A stretch of 14,693 nucleotides of DNA. Source: Pararhodospirillum photometricum DSM 122. Lineage in GTDB: Bacteria; Pseudomonadota; Alphaproteobacteria; Rhodospirillales; Rhodospirillaceae. The stretch lies in the NCBI RefSeq assembly GCF_000284415.1, contig NC_017059.1, positions 84,659 through 99,351 of the forward strand. Direction: 5' to 3'. The notes under the pieces are model-generated. The model did not search any database. It had not been told where the DNA came from and was given only the letters and a program-made list of their open reading frames with translations. How positions within the stretch are numbered: position 1 is the stretch's first letter; every line of letters starts with the position of its first letter. Shown piece after piece: positions 1-14,171 of the stretch. The translations under genes and the position numbers were made by a program.

Positions 1-828
1 AATCCATCTCTAGAGGAACATGGAGAGGAGTTCATTATTGAAGAACATAGAAAGATTTTGAAGTTATTCAAAGGAGTTCTATCGTCTACAGAGACGATGC
101 GGGACTGGTTTAAGATCAATAAGATTCATGAAAATGTTTATTACTATCCCCCGGTTACACCACCCCTTGGTTTATTCTCAGACAAGCCTATGGTTTATCC
201 TTTAATTTTCACAACGGGGGCTATTAACAGTATAAAAATCTGTGTTTTTGGTGGGGATCACCGAATTGATGGGTTCTCAAAAATTGTCGTACCTGCAATT
301 AATAATATTGCAGAAAGCCGAAGAATTGAATGCTACATAGTATCATCTAAAGAAATAGACTTTGATTTCAGCGCTAACGTCGAAGTTCATCGCTTTGAAA
401 AAAGCATGAACTACGGACTTTTATTAGGGCGTTTGCGGACAATAAACCCTGACATTATTATCCATCCGCCAACCAAAGCTACTGGAAACCTTCCATTTAA
501 GACGCTTAATTTACTTATAAACGCTGCATTTATTAATGCAGTTCCTGTTGCCGCAGATCAACAACCTTTCTCTTCAATCAAAGATCTGGGTATCTGCGTC
601 GTGTGTCCAGGGACAGAAGAAGGATGGACAAAAGGCCTCCATGACGCAATCGAGTTACACTCAGATCAGTCATTTGATAAAGTTACGCTTGTTCGTCTCT
701 CAAATTTAACACCCCTCGTTTACGAAGGATCCAAGAGACCGAGGGGGCTGGGGAGGCCGCGCCTCCCCAGCCTTTTTCTTTCTTTCCCTCTGCCTTTCCC
801 GACCGGATGGCCCCGCCCCTTTGCCTGA
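1..828 (+). CDS. Glycosyltransferase-like protein, 5'-partial, probably 3'-truncated
   Basis: The reading frame is open from the first base, so the start lies outside the window. The visible part resembles the second half of a GT-B (GT4-like) glycosyltransferase. A 'STETMRDWF...VYYYPP' segment matches the usual 'ST..l...-v.v.PN' junction, followed by a second Rossmann-like half (SIKICVFGGD), then 'NPDIIIHPP' and 'AVPVAADQQPF', like the 'aDi.i.P...G.PvvaSd..p' stretch. 'GTEEGWTKGLHDAI' resembles the late helix of the fold. The Glu usual before 'aa..G.Pv' is Asn here (NLLINAAF), so the nucleotide-sugar site may be altered. Up to about 715 the DNA is near 40% G+C. The frame then runs into GC-rich sequence and through a terminator hairpin before a stop at 826-828, so the last ~35 residues are probably not native. 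The likely role is surface polysaccharide synthesis. Substrate is unknown, and the gene may be non-functional. Confidence 0.6.
   Translation, partial: NPSLEEHGEEFIIEEHRKILKLFKGVLSSTETMRDWFKINKIHENVYYYPPVTPPLGLFSDKPMVYPLIFTTGAINSIKICVFGGDHRIDGFSKIVVPAINNIAESRRIECYIVSSKEIDFDFSANVEVHRFEKSMNYGLLLGRLRTINPDIIIHPPTKATGNLPFKTLNLLINAAFINAVPVAADQQPFSSIKDLGICVVCPGTEEGWTKGLHDAIELHSDQSFDKVTLVRLSNLTPLVYEGSKRPRGLGRPRLPSLFLSFPLPFPTGWPRPFA
746..777 (+). terminator. Strong intrinsic terminator
   Basis: A 12-bp perfect G+C-rich stem (arms 746-757 and 761-772, CTGGGGAGGC core) with a three-base CGC loop is followed directly by TTTTTCTTTCTTT. It lies inside the open frame of the upstream AT-rich gene and before the metallophosphoesterase gene. 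It probably ended the original upstream unit and insulates the next gene. Its arms are nearly identical to the terminator after puhB. Confidence 0.85.
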
Positions 829-841
829 AGGAACCTGTCTG

Positions 842-1678
842 ATGAACATCCTGTATTTTGGCGACGTGGTGGGCCGCTGTGGTCGGGAAGCCCTGTTGCG
901 GGTGCTGCCCGATTTGCGGCGGCGCTACGAGGCCGACTTGGTGGTGGTCTGCGGCGAGAACGCGGCCCACGGCTTTGGCATCAGCGCCAAACAGGCCGAC
1001 GAGTTTCTGGCTGGGGGGGTCGATGTGGTGACCACCGGCAACCACGTCTGGGACCAGCGCGAGATCCTGCCTTACATCGACCGTCAGCACCGCTTGTTGC
1101 GGCCGGCCAACTTTCCGCCGGGGACGCCCGGGGTGGGGCATGTGGTGGTTGAGGTGGGGCGCGGGCGCAAGGCTCTGGTCATCCAGGTCATGGGCCGGCT
1201 GTTCATGGATCCCATCGACTGCCCGTTTCGCGCCGTGGACGAGATTCTCTCGCGCCACCGGCTGGGGGTGACGGTTCAGGCCGTGGTGGTCGATATCCAC
1301 GCCGAGGCGACCAGCGAAAAAATGGCACTCGGCCACCATTGCGATGGGCGGGTGTCCCTGGTGGTGGGGGGGCATTCCCACGTGCCGACCGCTGACGCTC
1401 GCGTTTTGGCCGGGGGCACCGGCTATTTGACCGATGCCGGCATGTGTGGCGATTACAACTCGGTGATCGGCATGGTGCCCGGACCCGCCGTGCATCGCTT
1501 CACCCGCAAGACGCCGACCGAGCGCCTGTCGCCGGCCGAGGGCGAAGCCACCATTTGCGGCTTGTTGGTGCGCACCGATGACCAAACAGGCTTGGCACGT
1601 GAGTGCTGGCCCGTGCGCGTTGGCGGGCGGCTGGCGCCGGCGCTGCCCGAGGGGGTCTTGCCGCTGGCCGCCGACTGA
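842..1678 (+). CDS. YmdB-family metallophosphoesterase (TIGR00282-like)
   Basis: A 278-residue calcineurin-like phosphoesterase of the YmdB type. Family members bind two metal ions and hydrolyse cyclic nucleotides such as 2',3'-cAMP, and are linked to RNA turnover and stress or biofilm decisions. All signature blocks are visible: GDVVG (Asp8), GEN (Glu39-Asn40), GNHVWD (Asn67-His68), DIHAEATSEK (His153) and GGHSHVPTAD (His178, His180), in the expected order and spacing. The protein is expected to be cytoplasmic, as no signal peptide is seen. The ATG at 842 is preferred because AAGGA lies eight bases upstream and MNILYFGDVVG is the normal family N-terminus. An upstream in-frame TTG at 821 would add seven residues and lacks support. 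The gene stands between two terminators, so it is probably monocistronic and unrelated to photosynthesis. The exact substrate in this organism is not known. Confidence 0.9.
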   Translation: MNILYFGDVVGRCGREALLRVLPDLRRRYEADLVVVCGENAAHGFGISAKQADEFLAGGVDVVTTGNHVWDQREILPYIDRQHRLLRPANFPPGTPGVGHVVVEVGRGRKALVIQVMGRLFMDPIDCPFRAVDEILSRHRLGVTVQAVVVDIHAEATSEKMALGHHCDGRVSLVVGGHSHVPTADARVLAGGTGYLTDAGMCGDYNSVIGMVPGPAVHRFTRKTPTERLSPAEGEATICGLLVRTDDQTGLARECWPVRVGGRLAPALPEGVLPLAAD

Positions 1679-1713
1679 GGGGAGCAAAGCACAGGGCGCG
1701 GGTGTTTTTTGGG

Positions 1714-1739
1714 GGGCTCCGCGTCTTGGGAGCCCTTTC
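1714..1739 (+). terminator. Weak candidate terminator after the metallophosphoesterase
   Basis: A 7-bp G+C stem (GGGCTCC 1714-1720 with GGAGCCC 1729-1735) and an eight-base loop are followed by only TTTC. The hairpin is clear, but the T-tract is short, so termination may be partial. Confidence 0.45.
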
Positions 1740-1856
1740 GGTTTAGAACCAGGGGCGTGCGTGTGAGTTTCGACTCGGGCTATTTTGCGGCGGGGCAGCA
1801 GGTCTCCAGGAAAGCCGCTAAAGTCCCTTGATAAAAGAGATTTACCGTTCTTAACG

Positions 1857-1886
1857 TTGACACGCGCTTTCAGCGGTGGCTAGACT
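1857..1886 (+). promoter_or_regulatory. Candidate sigma70-type promoter for the bch-lhaA-puh operon
   Basis: A perfect -35 element TTGACA (1857-1862) is followed after 18 bases by TAGACT (1881-1886), matching TATAAT at four of six positions. It lies in the only relatively A+T-rich part of the leader, on the correct strand and about 160 bases before the bchF start. Transcription would begin near 1893 and leave an untranslated leader of about 155 bases. No experimental evidence is available here. Confidence 0.45.
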
Positions 1887-2047
1887 TCGCGCCCTGGGCC
1901 GGTGTCCTGGGAGAGCAGGGGGAAGTCCCCCAGCACCCAGGGTTGGGGGTCTTGCGCTTGACGGAGGCGTCCTGATCACGGGACGCACAGGCTCCGGCGG
2001 TGCCCCGGGCGGCTCAAGGGACACAGTCAGGAAGCGGCGGAGATACG

Positions 2048-3789
<1,742 letters not shown>

Positions 3790-3793
3790 TGGG

Positions 3794-5351
3794 ATGCTGC
3801 TGACGGTTTGGACCTACGAGGGACCGCCCCATATGGGCGCCATCCGCGTCGCCACCGCCATGGAGGGCGTCCACTGCGTTTTGCATGCGCCGACCGGTGA
3901 TTCCTACGCCGACTTGCTGTTCACCATGATCGAGCGCGGGAGCAAGCGCCCGGCCGTGACCTACAGCAGTTTTCAGGCCCGCGACATGGGCGGCGATACC
4001 GCGACCTTGTTCAAGCAGACGGTGGCCGACGCCTACGATCGCTTTCAGCCCCAGGCCCTGCTGGTCGCGCCGACCTGCACCGGCGAGCTGATTCAGGACG
4101 ACCCGGGCGGGCTGGCCCGCGCGGTGGGCGTGCCGGTGCCGGTCATTCCCTTGTCCTTGCCGTCTTATCAGCGCAAGGACAATTGGGGCGCCGCCGAAAC
4201 CTTCTATGCCCTGGTGCGGGCCATGGCCGGCCCCACGGCGCCGCCGCCCGGCACCAAGCGGGTTCGCCCGGCGGGGCAGGCGCCGTCGTGTAATATCCTG
4301 GGCCCGATTTCCCTGGGCTTTCGCCATCGCGACGACGTGCTGGAAGTGCGCCGCTTGCTCGATGGTCTGGGCGTGCGGGTCAATGTGGTGGCGCCGCTGG
4401 GGGCCAGCCCGGCCGATCTGACCCGCCTTGGCGAGGCCGACTTCAACATCAGCCTCTATCCCGAGGTCGCCGACACGGCGGTGCGCTGGCTGGAGCGCAC
4501 CTTTGGCCAGCCCACCGTGCGCACCGTGCCGATCGGCGTGGGCGCCACCCGCGACTTCGTGGCCGAGGTGGCCAAGGTCGCCGGGCTTGAGGATGTCCCG
4601 GCTCTTGATGAGCAGGCCTTGCGGCTGCCTTGGTACTCGCGCTCCGTGGACTCCACCTACCTCACGGGCAAGCGGGTCTTCTTGTTTGGTGATGCCACCC
4701 ACGTGATGGCCTGCGCTCGCGTGGCCGCCGAGGAAATGGGCTTTGCCGTGGTCGGCCTTGGCACCTACTCGCGCGAGTATGGCCGTGAGGTCCGTGCCTG
4801 CGCCCAGAAGTACGGCCTCGAGGCCCTGATCACCGAGGATTACCTGGAGGTTGAGGCCCGCATCGCCGAACTGCGCCCCGACTTGGTGCTGGGCACCCAG
4901 ATGGAACGCCACGTGGCCAAGCGCCTGGGCGTGCCCTGTGCCGTGATCAGCGCTCCGGTCCACGTTCAGGACTTCCCGGCCCGCACCGCCCCGCAGATGG
5001 GGATGGAGGGCGCTAACGTCTTGTTTGACACCTGGGTCCATCCCCTCATGATGGGCCTGGAGGAGCACTTGCTCCACATGTTCCAGGACGACTTTGAATT
5101 CCACGCCGACGCCTCGCCCTCGCACCTGGGGGGCGCGACGTCGCGCGTTGCTTCCGAGCCCGACGTCGGGGCTCCACCTGCCGCGCCGGCCGCCGCCGAC
5201 GCTCCGGCCGAGCCCGGGGCGCCCGTGTGGGACCCGGATGCGGAAGCCGAGCTGAAGAAGATTCCCTTCTTCGTTCGGGGCAAAGCCCGTCGCAACACAG
5301 AGCGCTTCGCGGCCGACCGTGGCCTCGCGCGCATCACCGTCGAGACGCTGT

Positions 5352-5380
<29 letters not shown>
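3794..5380 (+). CDS. bchB: Dark-operative protochlorophyllide reductase subunit B
   Basis: BchB is the second NB subunit and supplies the unusual aspartate ligand of the shared [4Fe-4S] cluster plus part of the protochlorophyllide pocket. In this 528-residue protein Asp36 lies in '[12 protein letters not shown]' at exactly the residue number known from R. capsulatus. Cys95 ('APTCTGEL') is conserved. Asp286 in 'SRSVDSTYL' probably corresponds to the catalytic proton-donor Asp274 of that enzyme. The nitrogenase-like domain ends near residue 440. An Ala/Pro-rich linker (about 455-475) then leads to the C-terminal PCP_red-type segment (about 478-528, '[20 protein letters not shown]'). ATG at 3794 has AAGGTG seven bases upstream, at the end of bchN. 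The 3' end overlaps the start of bchH by 29 bases. Confidence 0.96.
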
Positions 5381-10046
<4,666 letters not shown>

Positions 10047-10047
<1 letters not shown>

Positions 10048-10748
10048 TGCCCACCGGTTCCTATGATGCCCGTCGCGGGCAGATCCAAACCTACTTTGAC
10101 CGCACGGCGGCTGAGGCGTGGAAGCGCCTCACCTCCGATGCGCCGTTGGGCCGCGTGCGCGCGACCGTGCGGGCCGGGCGCGAGGAAATGCGCGCGGCCT
10201 TGCTGTCGTGGCTGCCCGCCGACCTGACCGGCAAACGCCTGCTCGATGCCGGATGCGGCACGGGCATGTTGGCCATTGAAGCCGCCAAACGTGGCGCTCA
10301 TGTGGTGGCGATCGACGTGGCCGCCACCTTGATCGAGGACGCCCGCGCCCGCACGGCCGACTTCGCCGGGCCCGGCACCCTCGACTTTCGGGTGGGCGAC
10401 ATGTTCGACCCCACCTTGGGGCGCTTCGATCACGTCGTGGCCATGGATTCCCTGATCCACTACGAAATGGCCGACACGGTGAAGGTACTCTCGGCCCTGG
10501 CGGCGCGCACCGATGGCTCGATCGTCTTCACCTTCGCGCCGCGCACCCCGCTCCTGGCGGTGATGCACGCCGTGGGGCAGTTTTTCCCGCGCGGGGACCG
10601 CTCGCCGGCCATCGTGCCCTTGGCCGAACCCGCCTTCCGCGCCGCCCTGGCCGCCGAGCCGGGTCTGGCGGGCTGGAAAACCGGGCGCACCCAGCGCGTT
10701 GCCCGGGGCTTTTATATTTCCCAGGGCCTGGAGGTTTGTCCGGGATGA
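10047..10748 (+). CDS. bchM: Mg-protoporphyrin IX O-methyltransferase
   Basis: BchM transfers a methyl group from S-adenosylmethionine to the C13-propionate of Mg-protoporphyrin IX, directly after the Mg-chelatase step. The 233-residue protein has the class I methyltransferase motif I 'LLDAGCGTG' (about residues 65-73), a following acidic strand end 'VVAIDVA' (motif II), and the BchM-type N-terminus 'YFDRTAAEAWKRLTSDAPLGRVRATVRAGR'-like region. 'DHVVAMDSLIHYE' is a further family landmark near residue 130. The start overlaps the bchL stop by one base (TGATG). The ribosome site is weak, which again suggests coupling. The stop overlaps the lhaA start as ATGA. Confidence 0.95.
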
Positions 10749-12610
10749 GCCGCCAGCGCCAACTTGCCGAACTGTGGTTGACCCGGGCGCGCGAGTTGGC
10801 GCGCTCGGTGGACGTGGAGGCCGTGCGCCAGCGTTTGGAGCAGACGCTGGACGAACGCCACCGCGAGACCCTGGCCGACCTGGGCCGCAAGGGCGACGCC
10901 ACCGTGCGCCGCTTGGCCTCCCAGGCCGATGCGTTTGCCAAAAAGCTGCAAAGTGGCCAGTCGGCCGCGGCTGACGAGACCCCGGGCAAAGAGGCGGGGT
11001 CTTCCTTGCCGTTGGGCGGGGCTAGCTCGGTGGGGGAGGTCGCCAAGGTTCTGGGCGATCGCCTCAACGGCACCTTGACCCGCTGGGCCGACAAGGCCAA
11101 CGACGTGGCTGCCATCGTGCAAGGCCCGGCAGCCCATGGCGGCGATATTTCCGATCCCCTGGTGGATGGGGTGCGCAAGGCCGGCACCAGCGTGGCCCAG
11201 CAGTGGCAAACCCTGGCGCCGAAGTACCTGCCCTTTGCCGACGCTGCGAGCGACGATCTCCCGCTTAATCGCTTGCTGCGACTGTCACTGTTTCAGATTT
11301 CCGTGGGCATGGCCATGGTGCTGCTGACCGGCACGCTCAACCGCGTGATGGTCGTGGAAATGGGCATGCCGACGTGGCTGGTGGCGGCGATGGTGTCGTT
11401 GCCGGTGTTGTTTGCGCCGTTTCGCGTGTTGATCGGCTTCAAGTCCGATACCTACCGCTCCTTCCTGGGATGGCGGCGAGTCCCGTTCATCTGGATGGGG
11501 TCGTTGGCCCAGTTTGGCGGCTTTGCCCTGATGCCGTTCGCGCTGTTTTTGATGTCGGGTGATGGCCGCGTCGTCGGGTCGGAGTTCGCCGGCTATCTGG
11601 GGGCGGCCCTGGCCTTCTTGCTGGTTGGCATTGGCCTGCACACCACCCAGACGGCGGGTCTGGCCCTGGCCACCGATCTCGCGCCCGAGTCGTCGCGCCC
11701 CCGTGTGGTGGCATTGCTGTATGTCATGCTGCTGGTCGGCATGATCGGCAGCTCGCTCCTTTTTGGCGTTCTTCTGGATGACTTTACTCAGATAAAGTTG
11801 ATTCAGGTGGTGCAAGGCGCGGCGCTGGCCACCATGTTCTTGAACGTCATCGCCCTGTGGAAGCAGGAAGTGCGGGATACCGCCCGTACCGATCCCCGGG
11901 TCGCGCAGCCCACCTTCCGCGAAACCTGGGACGCTTTTTACGAAAAAGGGCAGCCCTTGCGTCTTTTGATCGCGGTGGGGCTGGGCACGATGGCCTTTTC
12001 CATGCAAGATGTGTTGCTGGAACCCTACGGCGGGCAGATCTTGCATTTGTCGGTGAGTTCCACGACCGTGTTGACCGCTTTGTTGGCGCTTGGGACCTTG
12101 GCTGGGTTCGGGCTCGCCAGTAAGGTGTTGGATCAGGGGCTGGAAGCCTGCCGGCTCTCGACCGTGGGGGTCGTGGTGGGCGTGGCGGCTTTCGTCCTTG
12201 TGTTGTTTGCCTCTCCCTTGTCTTCGCCTTGGGTGTTCCGGGTGGGGACTGTTTTAATCGGGCTGGGGGGAGGCTTGTTCGCGGTGGGCATGCTCACTGC
12301 GGCGATGGCGCTGGCCGACGACGGCGATGCCGGCCTGGCCCTGGGGGCCTGGGGCGCGGTGCAGGCGACGGCGGTTGGCGTTGGAACGCTCCTGGGCGGT
12401 GGGATCCGTGATCTCGTTTCCGCCCTGGCCGGGATCGGGACGCTTGGCCCGAACCCGGGAGCGTCGTATGCTGGGTACGGAGTCGTGTACGTACTGGAAG
12501 TGTTGTTGCTGTTAGCCACGTTGGCCGTGCTCTTCCCCTTGGCCCGTGACGGGCTCGGTGGGCGGAAGCGGTCGAGGGACCGTTTCGGGCTGACCGGATT
12601 TCCGGGTTAG
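10745..12610 (+). CDS. lhaA: LH1 assembly protein LhaA (PucC family) with N-terminal extension
   Basis: LhaA is a membrane protein needed for efficient assembly of light-harvesting complex 1, and its gene classically lies between bchM and puhA. From about residue 157 ('LAPKYLPFADAASDDLPLNRLLRLSL') the protein follows the PucC/BCD family of the major facilitator fold. It has about 12 hydrophobic helices and the signature 'FKSDTYRSFLGWRRVPFIW'. The product is 621 residues, whereas I recall family members near 450-480. The extra 156 residues are hydrophilic, Ala/Arg/Glu/Gln-rich and largely helical in character (for example 'EAVRQRLEQTLDERHRETL'), with no signal peptide. The frame and ATGA overlap with bchM support ATG 10745, with GGAGG ten bases upstream. 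Whether the extension is common in close relatives cannot be judged here. Confidence 0.9.
   Translation: MSRQRQLAELWLTRARELARSVDVEAVRQRLEQTLDERHRETLADLGRKGDATVRRLASQADAFAKKLQSGQSAAADETPGKEAGSSLPLGGASSVGEVAKVLGDRLNGTLTRWADKANDVAAIVQGPAAHGGDISDPLVDGVRKAGTSVAQQWQTLAPKYLPFADAASDDLPLNRLLRLSLFQISVGMAMVLLTGTLNRVMVVEMGMPTWLVAAMVSLPVLFAPFRVLIGFKSDTYRSFLGWRRVPFIWMGSLAQFGGFALMPFALFLMSGDGRVVGSEFAGYLGAALAFLLVGIGLHTTQTAGLALATDLAPESSRPRVVALLYVMLLVGMIGSSLLFGVLLDDFTQIKLIQVVQGAALATMFLNVIALWKQEVRDTARTDPRVAQPTFRETWDAFYEKGQPLRLLIAVGLGTMAFSMQDVLLEPYGGQILHLSVSSTTVLTALLALGTLAGFGLASKVLDQGLEACRLSTVGVVVGVAAFVLVLFASPLSSPWVFRVGTVLIGLGGGLFAVGMLTAAMALADDGDAGLALGAWGAVQATAVGVGTLLGGGIRDLVSALAGIGTLGPNPGASYAGYGVVYVLEVLLLLATLAVLFPLARDGLGGRKRSRDRFGLTGFPG
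12444..12472 (+). promoter_or_regulatory. Candidate internal promoter for puhA inside lhaA
   Basis: TTGGCC (12444-12449) and TATGCT (12467-12472) each match the sigma70 hexamers at four of six positions and are exactly 17 bases apart. They lie in the 3' end of lhaA, about 160 bases before puhA. Purple bacteria are known to transcribe puhA from promoters within this upstream gene, which fits the higher demand for the H subunit. The sequence match alone is modest. Confidence 0.3.
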
Positions 12611-12634
12611 GCTCAGACATCAGGAGGCCATGCT

Positions 12635-13390
12635 ATGTATGTTGGGGAACTCGTTGGCAACTTCGACGTTGCCACCTTGGTTACCGCCATTTTCTTTGTG
12701 TCGTTTTTCCTCGGGCTGATCGTCTACCTGCGTATGGAAGACCGTCGTGAGGGCTACCCCCTGGAAGACGATCTGTCGGGCAAGCTGGAGGCCATGGGCC
12801 CCCACGCCATGAGCCCGCCGAAGACCTTCCACCTGCTGCACGGTGGCGCCAATTCCGTTCCGAACGATGCGCGTGACACCCGCGTGATCAAGGCCAAGCC
12901 GACCGCTCGTTGGGCGGGCTCGCCGCTGGAGCCGACCGGCGATCCGATGGTTGACGCCGTGGGTCCCGCCGCGTTCGCCGAGCGGGCCGCTACCCCCGAC
13001 CTGACCTTGGAGGGTAACCTCCGCATCGTCCCCCTGGCCAAGAACAGCGATTTCTGGCTGTCCTCGTGCGATCCCGATCCGCGCGGCATGCAGGTTATTG
13101 CCGCCGATGACGTGGTCGTGGGCTCGGTCGCCGACGTCTGGGTTGATAAGTCCGAGTGCTTGGTGCGCTACTACGAAGTCGCCCTGACCAGCGGCAAGCG
13201 GGTCCTGGTGCCCTTCACCCGCGGTCAGATCGTGGCCTCGACCCGCACCATCTATGTGGCGGCGGCGGATAGCGCTCACTTCACCTCGGCGCCGACCATT
13301 GCCAAGTCCGACCAGATCACCCTGCGGGAAGAAGACCGCGTGATGGGCTACTTTGCCGGCGGTCTGATGTACACCAAGAAGGCTTGGTAA
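12635..13390 (+). CDS. puhA: Photosynthetic reaction centre H subunit
   Basis: PuhA caps the cytoplasmic face of the L-M reaction-centre core, stabilises it and guides protons to the QB quinone. The 251-residue protein has one N-terminal transmembrane helix (about residues 12-32, 'VATLVTAIFFVSFFLGLIVYL'-like stretch) followed by the conserved 'REDRREGYPLE'-type segment (here RMEDRREGYPLEDD). The cytoplasmic domain contains 'DPDPRGM' and ends 'GYFAGGLMYTKKAW'. Glu174 and Arg178 in 'DKSECLVRYYEV' align with Glu173 and Arg177 of the R. sphaeroides H subunit, which lie near QB. ATG 12635 follows a perfect AGGAGG (12622-12627) at seven bases, a strong site suiting a stoichiometric structural protein. 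A nearby ATG at 12630 is in another frame. The 24-base gap after lhaA is the widest inside bchF-puhB. Confidence 0.97.
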   Translation: MYVGELVGNFDVATLVTAIFFVSFFLGLIVYLRMEDRREGYPLEDDLSGKLEAMGPHAMSPPKTFHLLHGGANSVPNDARDTRVIKAKPTARWAGSPLEPTGDPMVDAVGPAAFAERAATPDLTLEGNLRIVPLAKNSDFWLSSCDPDPRGMQVIAADDVVVGSVADVWVDKSECLVRYYEVALTSGKRVLVPFTRGQIVASTRTIYVAAADSAHFTSAPTIAKSDQITLREEDRVMGYFAGGLMYTKKAW

Positions 13391-13989
13391 TGGGGGAATA
13401 CGACTCCGAACCCGTGCTTGGCCTGCCCGAGGCCCTGCCAGAGGGGGAAACCATCCTTTGGCAGGGGGCGCCAGACTGGAAAAGTCTGGCGCAGCGGGCT
13501 TTGCATGTCCGTTTGGTGGCCTTGTACTTTGTCGGGCTCTTTGCCTGGGACGTGGCGCGGCCGGTGAACGATGGCGTTCCTTTCGCGGAGGCCTTTGTCT
13601 CGGCCCTGTCCCTGCTGATCCCGGCGGTCGTGGTTCTGGGACTCATCGCCCTCTACGCCTGGGTCCTGGCCCGCTCCACCGTTTACACCCTCACCAACCG
13701 GCGCATCGCTTTACGCTTCGGCGTGGCCCTGCCGCGCACCATGAACTTGCCTTTTGCGGTGATCCAGTCGGCCTCTCTCAAGGTTTATGCCAACGGAACC
13801 GGGGACATCCCCGTGGTTCTGACCGAGAAGGTGCGGTTGGCGTTCTTGCATTTGTGGCCGCATGTCCGCCCGTGGCGGGTGAAGCGCTCCGAGCCGATGC
13901 TGCGCTGTATTCCCGACGCCGAGCGCGTGGCCGGCCTGCTGGCCGATGCCTTGCGCCAAACGTCCAGCGAGACGAATTCGGCGGGCTGA
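13390..13989 (+). CDS. puhB: Reaction-centre assembly protein PuhB
   Basis: PuhB is an integral membrane factor that helps assemble the reaction centre and indirectly LH1. The 199-residue product starts with the family-typical 'GLPEALPEGETILWQGAPDWKSLA'-like block. It then has two hydrophobic stretches (about residues 38-54 and 65-94) and a bacterial PH-like (YdbT/bPH) portion beginning 'RSTVYTLTNRRIALRFG'. ATG 13390 overlaps the puhA stop by one base (TAATG), so translation is probably coupled; an upstream in-frame TTG lies within puhA and is unlikely. A strong terminator follows 26 bases after the stop. Confidence 0.93.
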   Translation: MGEYDSEPVLGLPEALPEGETILWQGAPDWKSLAQRALHVRLVALYFVGLFAWDVARPVNDGVPFAEAFVSALSLLIPAVVVLGLIALYAWVLARSTVYTLTNRRIALRFGVALPRTMNLPFAVIQSASLKVYANGTGDIPVVLTEKVRLAFLHLWPHVRPWRVKRSEPMLRCIPDAERVAGLLADALRQTSSETNSAG

Positions 13990-14016
13990 TCGAGCCCCCA
14001 TCGAGGATCGAGGGGT

Positions 14017-14047
14017 CTGGGGAGGCAAGCCTCCCCAGCCTTTTTTT
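14017..14047 (+). terminator. Strong intrinsic terminator between puhB and puhC
   Basis: The arms CTGGGGAGG(C) (14017-14026) and (G)CCTCCCCAG (14029-14038) form a nine-base-pair stem with a small CAAG loop. The sequence then reads CC and seven T (14041-14047). It should end most transcripts running out of puhB. The stem is the same as in the terminator at 746-777, with a different loop. Confidence 0.85.
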
Positions 14048-14171
14048 AAGCCCCAGCCCCTTCATTCTTTCTGGCTCGGCTCGCTGCCACTTGGGGGTGG
14101 TCCGAAACGCCACGATGCTCTAGGATCCCGGCTCACCGCGATGCCGCAGCAATACGGGAGAGAGCAGCGCC

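Larger units (their letters stand above)
1679..2047 (+). other. Gene-free leader upstream of bchF
   Basis: About 370 bases with no convincing gene. The first third carries a weak terminator for the preceding gene. The middle (1800-1890) is locally richer in A+T and holds the best promoter candidate. The remainder is a G+C-rich, possibly structured untranslated leader. I looked for the CrtJ/PpsR operator pattern TGT-N12-ACA and for a complete FNR-type TTGAT-N4-ATCAA palindrome and found neither. Confidence 0.6.

Noticed and set aside
683..1687. Minus-strand open frame opposite the metallophosphoesterase
   Set aside because: The + strand gene has intact catalytic motifs in the right order; the antisense product is low-complexity His/Gly/Gln-rich sequence.
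1828..1841. Possible FNR/FixK box beginning TTGAT
   Set aside because: Only the left half matches; the right half reads GAGAT instead of ATCAA, so the palindrome is absent.
5150..5225. Ala/Pro repeat-like stretch in bchB as a possible frameshift or insertion
   Set aside because: The frame continues into a normal C-terminal PCP_red-type segment and total length is normal, so it is an ordinary flexible linker.
14091..14126. TTGGGG ... TAGGAT as a puhC promoter
   Set aside because: The two hexamers are 24 bases apart, too far for sigma70, and the better-spaced hexamer matches only two positions.
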